Assembly (NCBI RefSeq): GCF_003318275.1
Contig: NZ_QOCH01000013.1
Location: forward strand, 186,001-250,000
DNA length: 64,000 bases
Direction of reading: 5' to 3'
Source of the DNA: Marinobacter sp. F3R11
GTDB lineage: Bacteria > Pseudomonadota > Gammaproteobacteria > Pseudomonadales > Oleiphilaceae
Below the pieces are notes generated by a model. The model did no database searches, was not told where the DNA came from, and saw nothing but the letters and a program-made list of their open reading frames with translations. Positions 36,801 to 45,750 of this stretch are shown in pieces. The position numbers and the translations under genes were made by a program. Within the stretch, counting starts at the first letter, position 1. Every line of letters begins with the position of its first letter.

Positions 36801-37519
36801 TCTGTCGCTTCTTCGTTGGTTGATCGGCTGGTAAAGACTTTATAGTCCTTGAACTCGGCCCGGATAAAATAGCGGTCAGTTATATAAACACGCAGCCCTA
36901 AGCCCGCGTGGGCAATGGGATTGTCACGTTCCTCAGGCACCGCAAGTGTTGCTTTCGGGTCCACCCAGATATGGCCTGCACCAAGTGTAAAATAGGGGGA
37001 AACCCGCCAGTGCGGAAATGGCTGATGCACAATATTGGCATTCACCATGAGTATTTCCGAAGCACTGCCCAGCACCTGGGATCCCCAGAGTTCTGCAGCC
37101 AGATTGGGAGTAAACCACCAACCGCCATAACCCGAGATTACGGACGCGCCTTCAAACTCTCCCATCATGAGCCCGGATTCCAGGGTCCTGTTACTGAACG
37201 CTTCCAGATCCGGAACACTGAGATTGACCATTTCGCCCGTTGCGTCCCGGGTTTGAGCAATTGCCGCCACCGCTACCCAGCCTTCGCGGCCTTTATCATC
37301 CCGGACTTTCATCCAGCCGGTCTTGCGTTGCAAAAGGCTCAGCCATTCTCCCTTTTCACTGCTGTGAAAAACCGGATACCCAACAGCTGGCCCTGTTCGC
37401 CAGACCACGAAAGGCTCTACAACCTGAGCTCTGGGTGCCGGCTCATCATCCCCCCACAGCCAACCCGCCCAGGCAGTAACAGGTAAGCAGAGCATCAGTA
37501 TCAAAATAGCAATGGGCAT
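36770..37519 (-). CDS. SH3-like domain plus outer-membrane barrel protein
   Basis: A 249-residue exported protein with signal peptide IAILILMLCLPVTAWA. A bacterial SH3-like domain follows (about residues 30-90: VVWRTGPAVGYPVFHSSEKGEWL ... TGWMKVRDDKGREGWVA), then a small beta-barrel (YGGWWFTPNLAAELWG ... YFTLGAGHIW ... GLGLRVYITDRYFIRAEFK) ending GLSIFF. The SH3 unit suggests peptidoglycan or peptide contact, the barrel outer-membrane anchoring. The frame is open to 37597, but the ATG at 37519 starts the signal peptide. Confidence 0.78.
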   Translation of the reverse strand: MPIAILILMLCLPVTAWAGWLWGDDEPAPRAQVVEPFVVWRTGPAVGYPVFHSSEKGEWLSLLQRKTGWMKVRDDKGREGWVAVAAIAQTRDATGEMVNLSVPDLEAFSNRTLESGLMMGEFEGASVISGYGGWWFTPNLAAELWGSQVLGSASEILMVNANIVHQPFPHWRVSPYFTLGAGHIWVDPKATLAVPEERDNPIAHAGLGLRVYITDRYFIRAEFKDYKVFTSRSTNEEATEWKIGLSIFF

Positions 37520-37539
37520 GGTTCTGGTGTTGGTCCTGA

Positions 37540-40191
37540 TCAGTCTTCCGGAGCGGCGAAGGGGTTGTTGTAATACTGGGCACCTATATCCAGCCATTCT
37601 GATATGAGGCGCAATTCAGCAGGGGACAGAAAATCTTCATGGGTTCCGCCCGGATTGAACACACTCAGGAACCGTGAACTTGCCGAGGCGCCATTGACAG
37701 ACATACTTGGATTTACCACTACTGGTTCAAGTATGGGTGTTGGCAGGCCTGTTACTTCATCCAGTATCGGATTGCCCTCTTCGTCCCTCAGCACCTCGCC
37801 TGTATCAACCATCCTGTCCACCACAACTCCAGCGGCGTTGACCTCCCGCTCATTGTCGGGAAACAACAGCTCGCGATAGGATTTGAAGTGCAATGGCTCG
37901 GCGTCTGACGGGCCGTCTGTGAGATCCAGCTGACCCGCAGCAACAGTGTCGACTCCATCAGCATCACTTTCGGTGTGACAACCTGTGCAGGTGTAATCGT
38001 CAATCACCAGATCATTCTCGTCCAGAACTTCACGATTCAAGCCCCACAACGGGTGGATATGGGTTTCGTAGTTGATGACCACCCGGCAATTGGCTGCCCA
38101 TTCGTTCTCACACACCCCAGAAATCGGCTTGGGCGTTTCAAGGTTTTCATAGGCCATGGACAGATCTGCAACACTGCCGTCAAAATCGACCCACTCATCA
38201 GCCTGGTACACCGGATCAGGCGAAGGCTCCCGAATGCCCTTCACCCGGGCATAGACCTCAGCCATGGTTTCGCCCATATCTGCAAACAGCGTTGAATCCG
38301 TGTTTGGAAAAGGTGCTCCGTTTGTACTCGCACCAGCCCAGACGGATTCCGGGCTGGCATCCGGCCGGCCATGGGATACGGGTGAGCCGGGGTTGTGGCA
38401 CCCCTTGCACTCAAGGGTTTCGCCGGGTTTGACCGACAGCCAGTTCTGGTGACGAGAGCTTGTTCTGCGCCCCTGGGCGTCCACGACGCTCACCGCAAAG
38501 GCCACGTTCGCTGGTACGGCTACCTTCACTGATCCATCGGGCTCAATAGGAGCATATCCCAAAATTTCCCGCATTAGCTGCCCACGGCTACGGCCAAAGG
38601 CACTGTTGTCAAAATCACGCACATTCTCATCAGGCATGGACACCGGTTTTTCCAGGCGCAGAAATCTCGCCGGGCGCTCAGCTGCAGATGTCAACAGGGG
38701 GTCAGCGGTAGCTGCTATACCATTTGGCGCGGTATCGACGCCGTCCACATCATACACACTACGAATATGCAGAACACCGAAACCTCTGTCAGCTAATTCG
38801 GCCTCCTTTCCAGTAACCTGAGCATCAGAGATATATCCCTCAAGCGAGCGCTCACGCATCAGCATGGCTCCGTCAAACTGCTCGCCCTCAGAAGGCTCAA
38901 CCACTGGCCTTTGAGTACCGTTTGCCACGTCCAGCAGCCAAAGGCCGTAAACGGGCGGCGCGGGAACATAGTCGGCAGATTCCAGACGCTCATCGGTACA
39001 ATTCACGATCGTGCTGGACGCGACTTCCGTCAGCCGGCAGGGTGTCCAGCTCACAAGGTACCTTCCGCTACCATCCATCAAAGGTGAGATCGAGCCATAG
39101 CGCCCTTGCAGCGTCAGTTCTCCATCAAGGGTAATACCGGAGATCAGCGGAACCTGCCCCGTTCCTGCACTGCCATCAATCTTCAGGTCTGCTTCTACAT
39201 ATCCATTTATATCAACCTCGGCGGGAGCAGAGGAGTAATCGTCACTCTCAAAAGGCCGCAACTGGACCAAAAGACCATCGGAATCTGTCTTTCGCGGTTT
39301 CAGATACTGCACATTGTTCGCCCCATCGACAGAATCGTGGGAATGACGACCATAAAGATAGGTCAGCCCGGTTCCATCAGGGTTTACACGATATAGGTTG
39401 ACGCCATTATTGCTGGTCTGGCCGGCGTTATCCCAACGACTGAATACAATGAACCCGTCGTCGGTAACCAGAGGGTCAAGATCATGGCTCTGGTTAAATG
39501 TAATCTGCTGAATGTTATCGCCATCGTCATCCATCGTATGCAGCACAAACGCATGAACGTCGAGATTTTCATCAAGGCCGGAAAACTGTCCTTTACCTTC
39601 ATCCAGCAACACGGCTTTGGACGCGCGCTGCCGGGTTGAGGAAAATACAATCCGACCGTCCGGAAGGTAAGCCGGGGCAATGTCCTGACCGGCTTTAGCG
39701 GTTACATCCGAAGTAATTATCCTGCGTAACACATCTGTTGTGCGATCGTACTCCCAGATATTCCACGTAGGCTGATCCTCCTCATCCGCATCTTCTATTT
39801 CAGGTGCCCGCATGGCAAACAGAACACGGTTGCCATCATGGGATACGTGAAGGTCTTTGACGTCGTAGCGAAGAAGGCCGTCTTCATCCAGAAACCCAGG
39901 GTCAGAAAACGCACGGGAGGACACATCAACCGCGCTTGCATCAATTGATGCACTGGACTTTATAAACAGGCGGGCACCTGGCCGGAATCCGGAAGGATCG
40001 GCCAGGTTGTCTTCAATCAGGGCTCCGGTATCTTCATCGAACAGCAATGGCCGTTTCACATAGACAACCGGGTTCTCGACAACAACAGGATCCGCTTGCT
40101 GACTGTCCGAACTGGACAAACAGCCGGAAAGCATAACGCTCAGGGCAATCCCTAACCCCGCCGTAATAATGTCATTTGGCTTTTGAGACAC
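37540..40191 (-). CDS. HzsA-like beta-propeller dihaem lipoprotein (about 883 aa)
   Basis: A large lipoprotein (lipobox MLSGC) with PD40/TolB-like propeller repeats in its first half (DIAPAYLPDGRIVFSSTRQ, DLDPLVTDDGFIVFSRWDNAG). The middle region is reminiscent of the HzsA/hydrazine synthase alpha family. Two haem sites follow, CKGCH (C595-H599) and CTGCH (C735-H739). GTG at 40191 is preferred as start because GGAG lies nine bases upstream and the signal peptide follows directly; the frame is open to 40368. It heads the minus-strand train. No hydrazine synthase partners are present, so hydrazine chemistry is not implied. Confidence 0.8.
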   Translation of the reverse strand: MSQKPNDIITAGLGIALSVMLSGCLSSSDSQQADPVVVENPVVYVKRPLLFDEDTGALIEDNLADPSGFRPGARLFIKSSASIDASAVDVSSRAFSDPGFLDEDGLLRYDVKDLHVSHDGNRVLFAMRAPEIEDADEEDQPTWNIWEYDRTTDVLRRIITSDVTAKAGQDIAPAYLPDGRIVFSSTRQRASKAVLLDEGKGQFSGLDENLDVHAFVLHTMDDDGDNIQQITFNQSHDLDPLVTDDGFIVFSRWDNAGQTSNNGVNLYRVNPDGTGLTYLYGRHSHDSVDGANNVQYLKPRKTDSDGLLVQLRPFESDDYSSAPAEVDINGYVEADLKIDGSAGTGQVPLISGITLDGELTLQGRYGSISPLMDGSGRYLVSWTPCRLTEVASSTIVNCTDERLESADYVPAPPVYGLWLLDVANGTQRPVVEPSEGEQFDGAMLMRERSLEGYISDAQVTGKEAELADRGFGVLHIRSVYDVDGVDTAPNGIAATADPLLTSAAERPARFLRLEKPVSMPDENVRDFDNSAFGRSRGQLMREILGYAPIEPDGSVKVAVPANVAFAVSVVDAQGRRTSSRHQNWLSVKPGETLECKGCHNPGSPVSHGRPDASPESVWAGASTNGAPFPNTDSTLFADMGETMAEVYARVKGIREPSPDPVYQADEWVDFDGSVADLSMAYENLETPKPISGVCENEWAANCRVVINYETHIHPLWGLNREVLDENDLVIDDYTCTGCHTESDADGVDTVAAGQLDLTDGPSDAEPLHFKSYRELLFPDNEREVNAAGVVVDRMVDTGEVLRDEEGNPILDEVTGLPTPILEPVVVNPSMSVNGASASSRFLSVFNPGGTHEDFLSPAELRLISEWLDIGAQYYNNPFAAPED

Positions 40192-40416
40192 GCGTCCTGG
40201 CTCCAATTTAAAAAACCTGCATAAATGCCCAGCGGCATCGAAATTCATGACATAAATTAAGTGTGAGCCTTTTAAAGCACTACGGATTTTACGTAAGTAA
40301 ATGTAATTACGTGCCGCAAGCCACAATTTCGATGCTAATTGCAAGTATAAACTTTTAACAATTGTCAAACTAACCTATTGTGCCCTAGCCAAAATAAAGC
40401 CATCGAGGACAGCGAC
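40192..40416. promoter_or_regulatory. Divergent promoter region between HzsA-like and PSD1-like genes
   Basis: A 225-base AT-rich gap with no gene. It must carry promoters for both arms of the haem-protein locus. At 40355-40368 lies TTAAC-AATT-GTCAA, a dyad matching 7 of 10 Fnr/Anr positions; its distance to the plus-strand start does not fit a class II promoter, so this is a weak lead only. Confidence 0.45.
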
Positions 40417-41652
40417 ATGAAAGCCCCAGAAAGAATGCGGCCTAACGCATTCAAGGCATGCAGTATGTCACTCCTGATTCTGTTGACCGTCACCTACGCC
40501 TGCGCCGCCGGTGCCGGACCAAGAGAACAGGCCAAACGGATTCACGACAGGATTGCAGGCGTACCACCCTCCGAGTCGGTTCTTGATTTAATGGAAGGCT
40601 ATATTACTGACGGGAACGCGCTCGAAGCAGCAGACCTCGCAATGGACGACCCGGCCTTCTATGACGCGACTCTCAAGAATTTTGCTGCTCCCTGGACAAA
40701 CGAGGCCATGACCCCCTTCGTCCCGCTTAACGATTACACCGCAACCGTAATCGGCCTGGTCCGGGATGAAGCAGATTTTCGTGAAGTGTTGTATGGCGAC
40801 GTACTTTATGTAGGGGACTCAGACCTCGGCCTGACCTCATACTCGCCCTCTAACAACACCCATTACGAAGAACTCGAGGAAAGCGGTGAACCCCTGAAAG
40901 ACGCCCTCCAACGGGTAAACCAGTCGACCTTCAGCGGACTTCCGGCCAGTGCCACCGCCGGCGTTATCACCTCTCGCGCGGCAGCCAGGGCATTCTTCAG
41001 CGCCGGCACCAACCGGGCCATGTTCCGGTTCACCCTGATCAACCATATGTGCAGAGATCTGGAACAGGTTGCCGACGTGTCACTGCCTCCGGACAGGATT
41101 CGTCAGGATGTGTCCAGAAGCCCTGGCGGTGACAGCAGAGTATTTCTGAACAACTGCGTGGGTTGTCACACAGGCATGGATCCGATGACACAAGCCTTTG
41201 CATACTACGACTATGACTATGACCCTGACAGCGATCCCGATGGGGAACTCGGCAGACTTGTTTATAACACCGTTAACGACATTGACCCCGACACCCAGTC
41301 GCGGGTGGTGGGTAAATATCACATTAACTCCGCCACGTTTGAACAAGGCTATGTGACGCCTGATGACCAATGGGACAACTACTGGCGACAAGGCACCAAC
41401 CGCCGTCTGGGCTGGGATCCTGATCTGCCCGGCTCGGGTAATGGTGCAAAAAGTCTGGGCCAGGAGTGGGCTAACTCAGAAGCCTTTGCCGAGTGCCAGG
41501 TGGAAAAAGTCTTCAACAACGTGTGTCTTCGACCACCTTCGGACAGTGATGATCGCAACCAGGTCGATGCAATGGTAGCCAGCTTCAAGACTACAGGTTA
41601 CAACCTGAAGCAAGTATTCGCTGAGTCTGCCGTCTACTGTGCCGGGGAGTAA
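40417..41652 (+). CDS. Exported monohaem PSD1/DUF1588-like protein
   Basis: A 411-residue exported protein (signal about residues 14-34, ending ACA). It has a single haem site CVGCH (C247-H251) followed by TGMDPMTQAFAYYDYD. This resembles the CxxCHxxxDPxGxxxxxFD signature of planctomycete DUF1588 cytochromes. The C-terminal KQVFAESAVYC is like DUF1585. It is much shorter than typical PSD1 proteins. The ATG at 40417 has GAGGA eight bases upstream; an upstream in-frame start is less likely. First gene of a three-gene plus-strand operon. Confidence 0.72.
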   Translation: MKAPERMRPNAFKACSMSLLILLTVTYACAAGAGPREQAKRIHDRIAGVPPSESVLDLMEGYITDGNALEAADLAMDDPAFYDATLKNFAAPWTNEAMTPFVPLNDYTATVIGLVRDEADFREVLYGDVLYVGDSDLGLTSYSPSNNTHYEELEESGEPLKDALQRVNQSTFSGLPASATAGVITSRAAARAFFSAGTNRAMFRFTLINHMCRDLEQVADVSLPPDRIRQDVSRSPGGDSRVFLNNCVGCHTGMDPMTQAFAYYDYDYDPDSDPDGELGRLVYNTVNDIDPDTQSRVVGKYHINSATFEQGYVTPDDQWDNYWRQGTNRRLGWDPDLPGSGNGAKSLGQEWANSEAFAECQVEKVFNNVCLRPPSDSDDRNQVDAMVASFKTTGYNLKQVFAESAVYCAGE

Positions 41653-41659
41653 GAGAGCC

Positions 41660-44161
41660 ATGATAAAAAAAATCCGTCGTCAAAAGAATTCTCTGCGCTC
41701 AGCGGCCTCTATCGCAACACTGGTCCTGAGCACGTTACTCCTCAGCGCCTGTGGAGGAGAGTCTACCGAGGCCTTGCCAAATACAGCCGCTAGTTCCGGG
41801 TCTACAAGCTACAACGGGCCCAGTCCGGCCAGCGATGATGTACAGAACTTCAAACTCAGCGTCTGGGACAATCTTGTACAAGACAACCGATGCGGCTCCT
41901 GTCACGGTACTGGCGGGCAGTCCCCCACATTCGTTGACAGCCAGAACATCAACACGGCTTACGCCCAGGCCAATACAATTGTAGATCTGTCATCCCCTTC
42001 CCAGTCGCTGATGGTGACCAAGGTAGCCGGTGGCCACAATTGCTGGGCAACCAGCGACTCCGTCTGCGCCGACATTTTGACTACCTATATTACAAATTGG
42101 GCCGGAGGCTCATCAAACTCGGCCAAGACCATAGAACTCAGTGCACCGGCCATAAAAGATCCGGGAAATACGGTGAGCCTGCCCGATGACCCTACCGATT
42201 TCAGCAACACTGTCTACCCGGTTCTGGAAGACTTCTGCAGCGAATGCCACGGAGACAACGGTCAGACTCCTTACATTGCCAGTAGCAATATAGAAACCGC
42301 CTATGAGCAGTCCAAGAGCCGGATTGACCTGAACACACCAGCCAATTCACGCCTGGTAGTAAGGTTGGCGTTTGATGCTCACAACTGCTGGACGGAAGAC
42401 TGCGAGAGTGATGCAGCCATCATGGAATCGAAAATTCTGGAACTGTCCGGACTGCAGGAACTTCAGCCGGTGGATCCTGAACTGCTCACCAGTAAAGCTC
42501 TGGTTCTTGACAGTGACGGCCTTCTGGCCAACGCAGGCGGGCGCTTTGAAGATAACATCATTGCCCTTTATGAGTTCAAGGCCGGCGAAGGCCAGACAGC
42601 CTTCGATACCAGCGGTGTATCTCCTGCCCTCAACCTGACCCTCATCGGAAATGTGGACTGGGTTGGAGGATGGGGCATAGACATAGGCCCGGAAGTGCAA
42701 ACTGAACAAGGCGGCACTGTGCCGGCAGGTAAAGCCCAGGGCTCTACCGCAGACAGCAGCAAGCTGCACACATTGCTGACCGGAACCGGTGAATACGCTA
42801 TCGAGGCCTGGGTAGCCCCTGGCAACATTACTCAGGAAGATGCCAGGATTGTCACCTATTCCGGATCTGCCACTACGCGCAACATGACACTGAGCCAGTC
42901 GCTGCAACGGTATGAAGTATTGCACCGCAGTACGACCAGCGATGAAAACACTCCGTTTGCTACACAAGATGGCGATAAGCTTCTGCAGGCCACCCTGCAA
43001 CATGTTGTCGTAAACTATTCCCCTGGAACAGGCCGGCAGATCTTCGTAAACGGCCAACCTTCCGGGGACATTGACCCTGACGATGCCGGACTGCTCTCCG
43101 AGTGGGACGATAGCTTTGCACTGGTACTGGGCAACGAAACCGATGGGAATTCGCCCTGGCAGGGTGCCATTCGTATGGTAGCCATCCATGAGCGCGCCCT
43201 TACTCCGGAACAGGTTCTCGCCAACTTCGAAGTAGGTGTTGGCCAGAAGTTCTTCCTGCTGTTTAACGTATCTGATCTTGTTGATCTGGCTGAAAGCTAT
43301 ATTGTTTTCGAGGTAAGTCAGTTCGACAGCTTCAGCTATAGGTTCACCAGTCCCTTCTTTATAAGCCTTGATGAAACGGTCGAGCCTTCCAACATCCCGC
43401 TTCAGGGCATGCGCCTTGGCATAAACGGTAAAGAAGCCGCTGTAGGCCAGGCCTGGGCAAATCTGGACCTGGTTCTGGATAGCGAATTCTACGAGCCCGG
43501 GACAGGTCAGCCACTATCTCGTCTGGGTACGATCATAGCCCTGGAAAACGGGCCCGAAACCGATGAGTTCTTCCTGACGTTTGACCGACTGGGCAGTAAC
43601 ACCTATGCGCGCACGGAGTCTGCTCTGCCCAGCGAAGCAGAACCAGCAGATCTGGAACCCTCATCAGACATTGGTTTGAAGACCTTTGACGAGATCAACG
43701 AGTCTATGGCCCGCATGACCGGCGTTTCAAAAACTCAACCGGCCGTCCTGAACACCTTCACTACCGTCAAGCAACAACTGCCGACCATCGAAAATATCGA
43801 CGGCTTTTTGTCGTCTCATCAGATGGCTGTTACCCAGATGGCGATTCAGTATTGCGATGCCCTCATCTCCGATGGGGTGGCAAGGGCAGACTTTTTCCCT
43901 GGGTTTGACTTCTCTGCACCTGCAGAAACGGCATTTGATCACGGCGGGAAAAGCCTGGTTACCGGCCCGCTGTTAGCCCGATTCGTTGGAGAAAACCTGT
44001 CGACGCAGCCTACAGTACTGGAAGTTGAAACAGAACTGGGCTCCCTGATTGACAGGCTGTCTGATTGTGGTACCGGCGGCTGCTCGGATGACCGTACCGA
44101 AACAATTGTTAAAGCAAGTTGTGCTGCTGTTCTTGGCAGCGCCACTACACTGGTTCAGTAG
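41660..44161 (+). CDS. Dihaem LamG-domain lipoprotein
   Basis: A lipoprotein of 833 residues (lipobox LLSAC, C31). Two tandem cytochrome modules have haem sites CGSCH (C78-H82) and CSECH (C193-H197), each followed exactly 48 residues after the first Cys by HNCW (H126, H241), a clear internal duplication with a 115-residue period. A LamG/concanavalin-like domain follows (about 295-525: YAIEAWVAP ... WQGAIRMVAIHERALTPEQV), then an unassigned C-terminal region. It starts seven bases after the previous stop, with GAGAG before the ATG. LamG suggests carbohydrate or surface binding. Confidence 0.8.
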   Translation: MIKKIRRQKNSLRSAASIATLVLSTLLLSACGGESTEALPNTAASSGSTSYNGPSPASDDVQNFKLSVWDNLVQDNRCGSCHGTGGQSPTFVDSQNINTAYAQANTIVDLSSPSQSLMVTKVAGGHNCWATSDSVCADILTTYITNWAGGSSNSAKTIELSAPAIKDPGNTVSLPDDPTDFSNTVYPVLEDFCSECHGDNGQTPYIASSNIETAYEQSKSRIDLNTPANSRLVVRLAFDAHNCWTEDCESDAAIMESKILELSGLQELQPVDPELLTSKALVLDSDGLLANAGGRFEDNIIALYEFKAGEGQTAFDTSGVSPALNLTLIGNVDWVGGWGIDIGPEVQTEQGGTVPAGKAQGSTADSSKLHTLLTGTGEYAIEAWVAPGNITQEDARIVTYSGSATTRNMTLSQSLQRYEVLHRSTTSDENTPFATQDGDKLLQATLQHVVVNYSPGTGRQIFVNGQPSGDIDPDDAGLLSEWDDSFALVLGNETDGNSPWQGAIRMVAIHERALTPEQVLANFEVGVGQKFFLLFNVSDLVDLAESYIVFEVSQFDSFSYRFTSPFFISLDETVEPSNIPLQGMRLGINGKEAAVGQAWANLDLVLDSEFYEPGTGQPLSRLGTIIALENGPETDEFFLTFDRLGSNTYARTESALPSEAEPADLEPSSDIGLKTFDEINESMARMTGVSKTQPAVLNTFTTVKQQLPTIENIDGFLSSHQMAVTQMAIQYCDALISDGVARADFFPGFDFSAPAETAFDHGGKSLVTGPLLARFVGENLSTQPTVLEVETELGSLIDRLSDCGTGGCSDDRTETIVKASCAAVLGSATTLVQ

Positions 44162-44173
44162 AGGATAACGCTC

Positions 44174-45739
44174 ATGTTTATACGCAAATCCCGTAAACGG
44201 CCACTGGCCAATGGCGAGCCCCTCTTTCACAGCGACCACGCGCGGCCACGTACCCGCAGGGAATTCATTGCCCAAGGCATGATGGCAGGTACAGCAACAG
44301 TGTTTGGTGCCTCGATATTCAGCCTGTTCGGAAACCCTCGAATGGCGTCGGCTGCGCTTTCCTCAGACCTGGAAAGCCTGAAAAGTGGCTGTGGCATTGC
44401 CGTTCAGGGGGCCGGCAAAATTCCGTTTATCTGTTTCGACCTGGCTGGCGGCGCAAATATAGCCGGCTCCAATGTACTGATGGGCAAATCCGGCGGTCAG
44501 ATGGATTTTCTGAGTACAGCGGGCTACAGCAAACTCGGACTGCCAGGTGATATGCTGCCGAACGATCCAGCGTTTGTGAATGAAGAACTGGGGCTGGCGT
44601 TTCACTCCGACAGTGCCTTCCTGCGCGGTATACAGCAAAGCACCAGTGCTGGCACCCGCGCCGCCACCAATGGCGCAATCATCGCTGCCCGCTCGGAAAA
44701 TGATACTGGTAACAACCCCCACAACCCGATGTACGGCATCAACAAGGCCGGTGCGGACGGCTCCCTGCTATCACTGGTTGGCTCGCAAAGCACTGATTCA
44801 GGCGGTAACTCATTGTCACCGATGGACCTGATCAATCCCCAAGTGAGACCTACCAAGATTGACAGACCGTCCGATGTAACCGGACTGGTAGATGTGGGTG
44901 ACCTGATCGGTATTCTTGACCAGGGCGACGCCGTGGCCGTTATGGAATCCATTCAGCGCATCAGCGATAAAAAAATGGACAAGGTAAACACCGGCATCTC
45001 AACAGATGAAGTTGTTAAGGACCTGGTTCGCTGTGGCTATATCAAGAGTGCAGACCTGGCAGACCGCTTTGGTAACCCGGCAGACCTTGATCCGATGGCG
45101 GATCCGGACATCGTCGGCCCCGGCGGAATATTCTCAAGTACTGAGTTCAACAGTAGTCGTGATTTCCAGAAAACAGCCTCAGTCATGAAACTGGTTCTGA
45201 GCGGCTACGCTGGAGCAGGCACCATTACCATGGGTGGCTACGACTATCATACTGGTGAACGCGGAACCGGAGAGCGCAGAGATGAACTCGCGGGACGCTG
45301 TATGGGAGCCTGCCTGGAATACGCAGCAAGAGTGGGGATGCCCCTGATGCTGTATGTATTCAGTGATGGTTCCGTTTCCAGCAACGGGCGTATTGATGAC
45401 TCTGAAGATGCCCGCGGCAAAGGCGAGTGGACAGGCGACAACCAACAGACAGCCGCCTCATTCTTCCTTGTTTACAATCCTAACGGGCGCCCTACCCCTA
45501 TCCGCAATCAGATCGGGTTTATGCGCGCAGATGGGTCCGTAGAAACCGCCTCCAGTCCTGCTGCAAACAATGTAAACCAGCTGGTTCAGACCGTTTTGCT
45601 GAACTATATGGCGCTTCATGGTGAACAGGCAGACTTCGCTTCGACGTTCATGGGGCATGGACTTGGCAACACAGCCAGTCAGGAAAGGCTGATTGCATTT
45701 GATAGTGTGGTCAACGGTACAATCCCATCTCAACCCTGA
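44174..45739 (+). CDS. Tat-exported DUF1501-family protein
   Basis: A 521-residue DUF1501-like protein with a twin-arginine signal (TRREFIAQG, R28/R29, then a hydrophobic segment ending ASA about residue 60), so it is exported folded, perhaps with a cofactor. The CFDLAGGANIAGSN segment near residue 95 and GGYDYHTGERGTG resemble the DUF1501 sulfatase-like fold (cf. DLxGGxxHxDx and DxHxx). DUF1501 proteins usually accompany PSD1 cytochromes; here 12 bases separate it from the LamG gene. Enzymatic activity unknown. Confidence 0.78.
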   Translation: MFIRKSRKRPLANGEPLFHSDHARPRTRREFIAQGMMAGTATVFGASIFSLFGNPRMASAALSSDLESLKSGCGIAVQGAGKIPFICFDLAGGANIAGSNVLMGKSGGQMDFLSTAGYSKLGLPGDMLPNDPAFVNEELGLAFHSDSAFLRGIQQSTSAGTRAATNGAIIAARSENDTGNNPHNPMYGINKAGADGSLLSLVGSQSTDSGGNSLSPMDLINPQVRPTKIDRPSDVTGLVDVGDLIGILDQGDAVAVMESIQRISDKKMDKVNTGISTDEVVKDLVRCGYIKSADLADRFGNPADLDPMADPDIVGPGGIFSSTEFNSSRDFQKTASVMKLVLSGYAGAGTITMGGYDYHTGERGTGERRDELAGRCMGACLEYAARVGMPLMLYVFSDGSVSSNGRIDDSEDARGKGEWTGDNQQTAASFFLVYNPNGRPTPIRNQIGFMRADGSVETASSPAANNVNQLVQTVLLNYMALHGEQADFASTFMGHGLGNTASQERLIAFDSVVNGTIPSQP

Positions 45740-45750
45740 GGGCAGCCACT

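Noticed and set aside
37540..40191. Hydrazine synthase subunit A and anammox-like metabolism
   Set aside because: Only a general HzsA-like layout with two CxxCH sites is seen; HzsB/HzsC and other anammox genes are missing.
40355..40368. Fnr/Anr site controlling the haem operon
   Set aside because: Only 7 of 10 positions match and the distance would put the transcript start almost at the ribosome site; kept only as a weak note.
42347..43189. 280-aa minus-strand frame inside the LamG gene
   Set aside because: It lies opposite a protein with lipobox, haem motifs and LamG domain, and shows no domain of its own.
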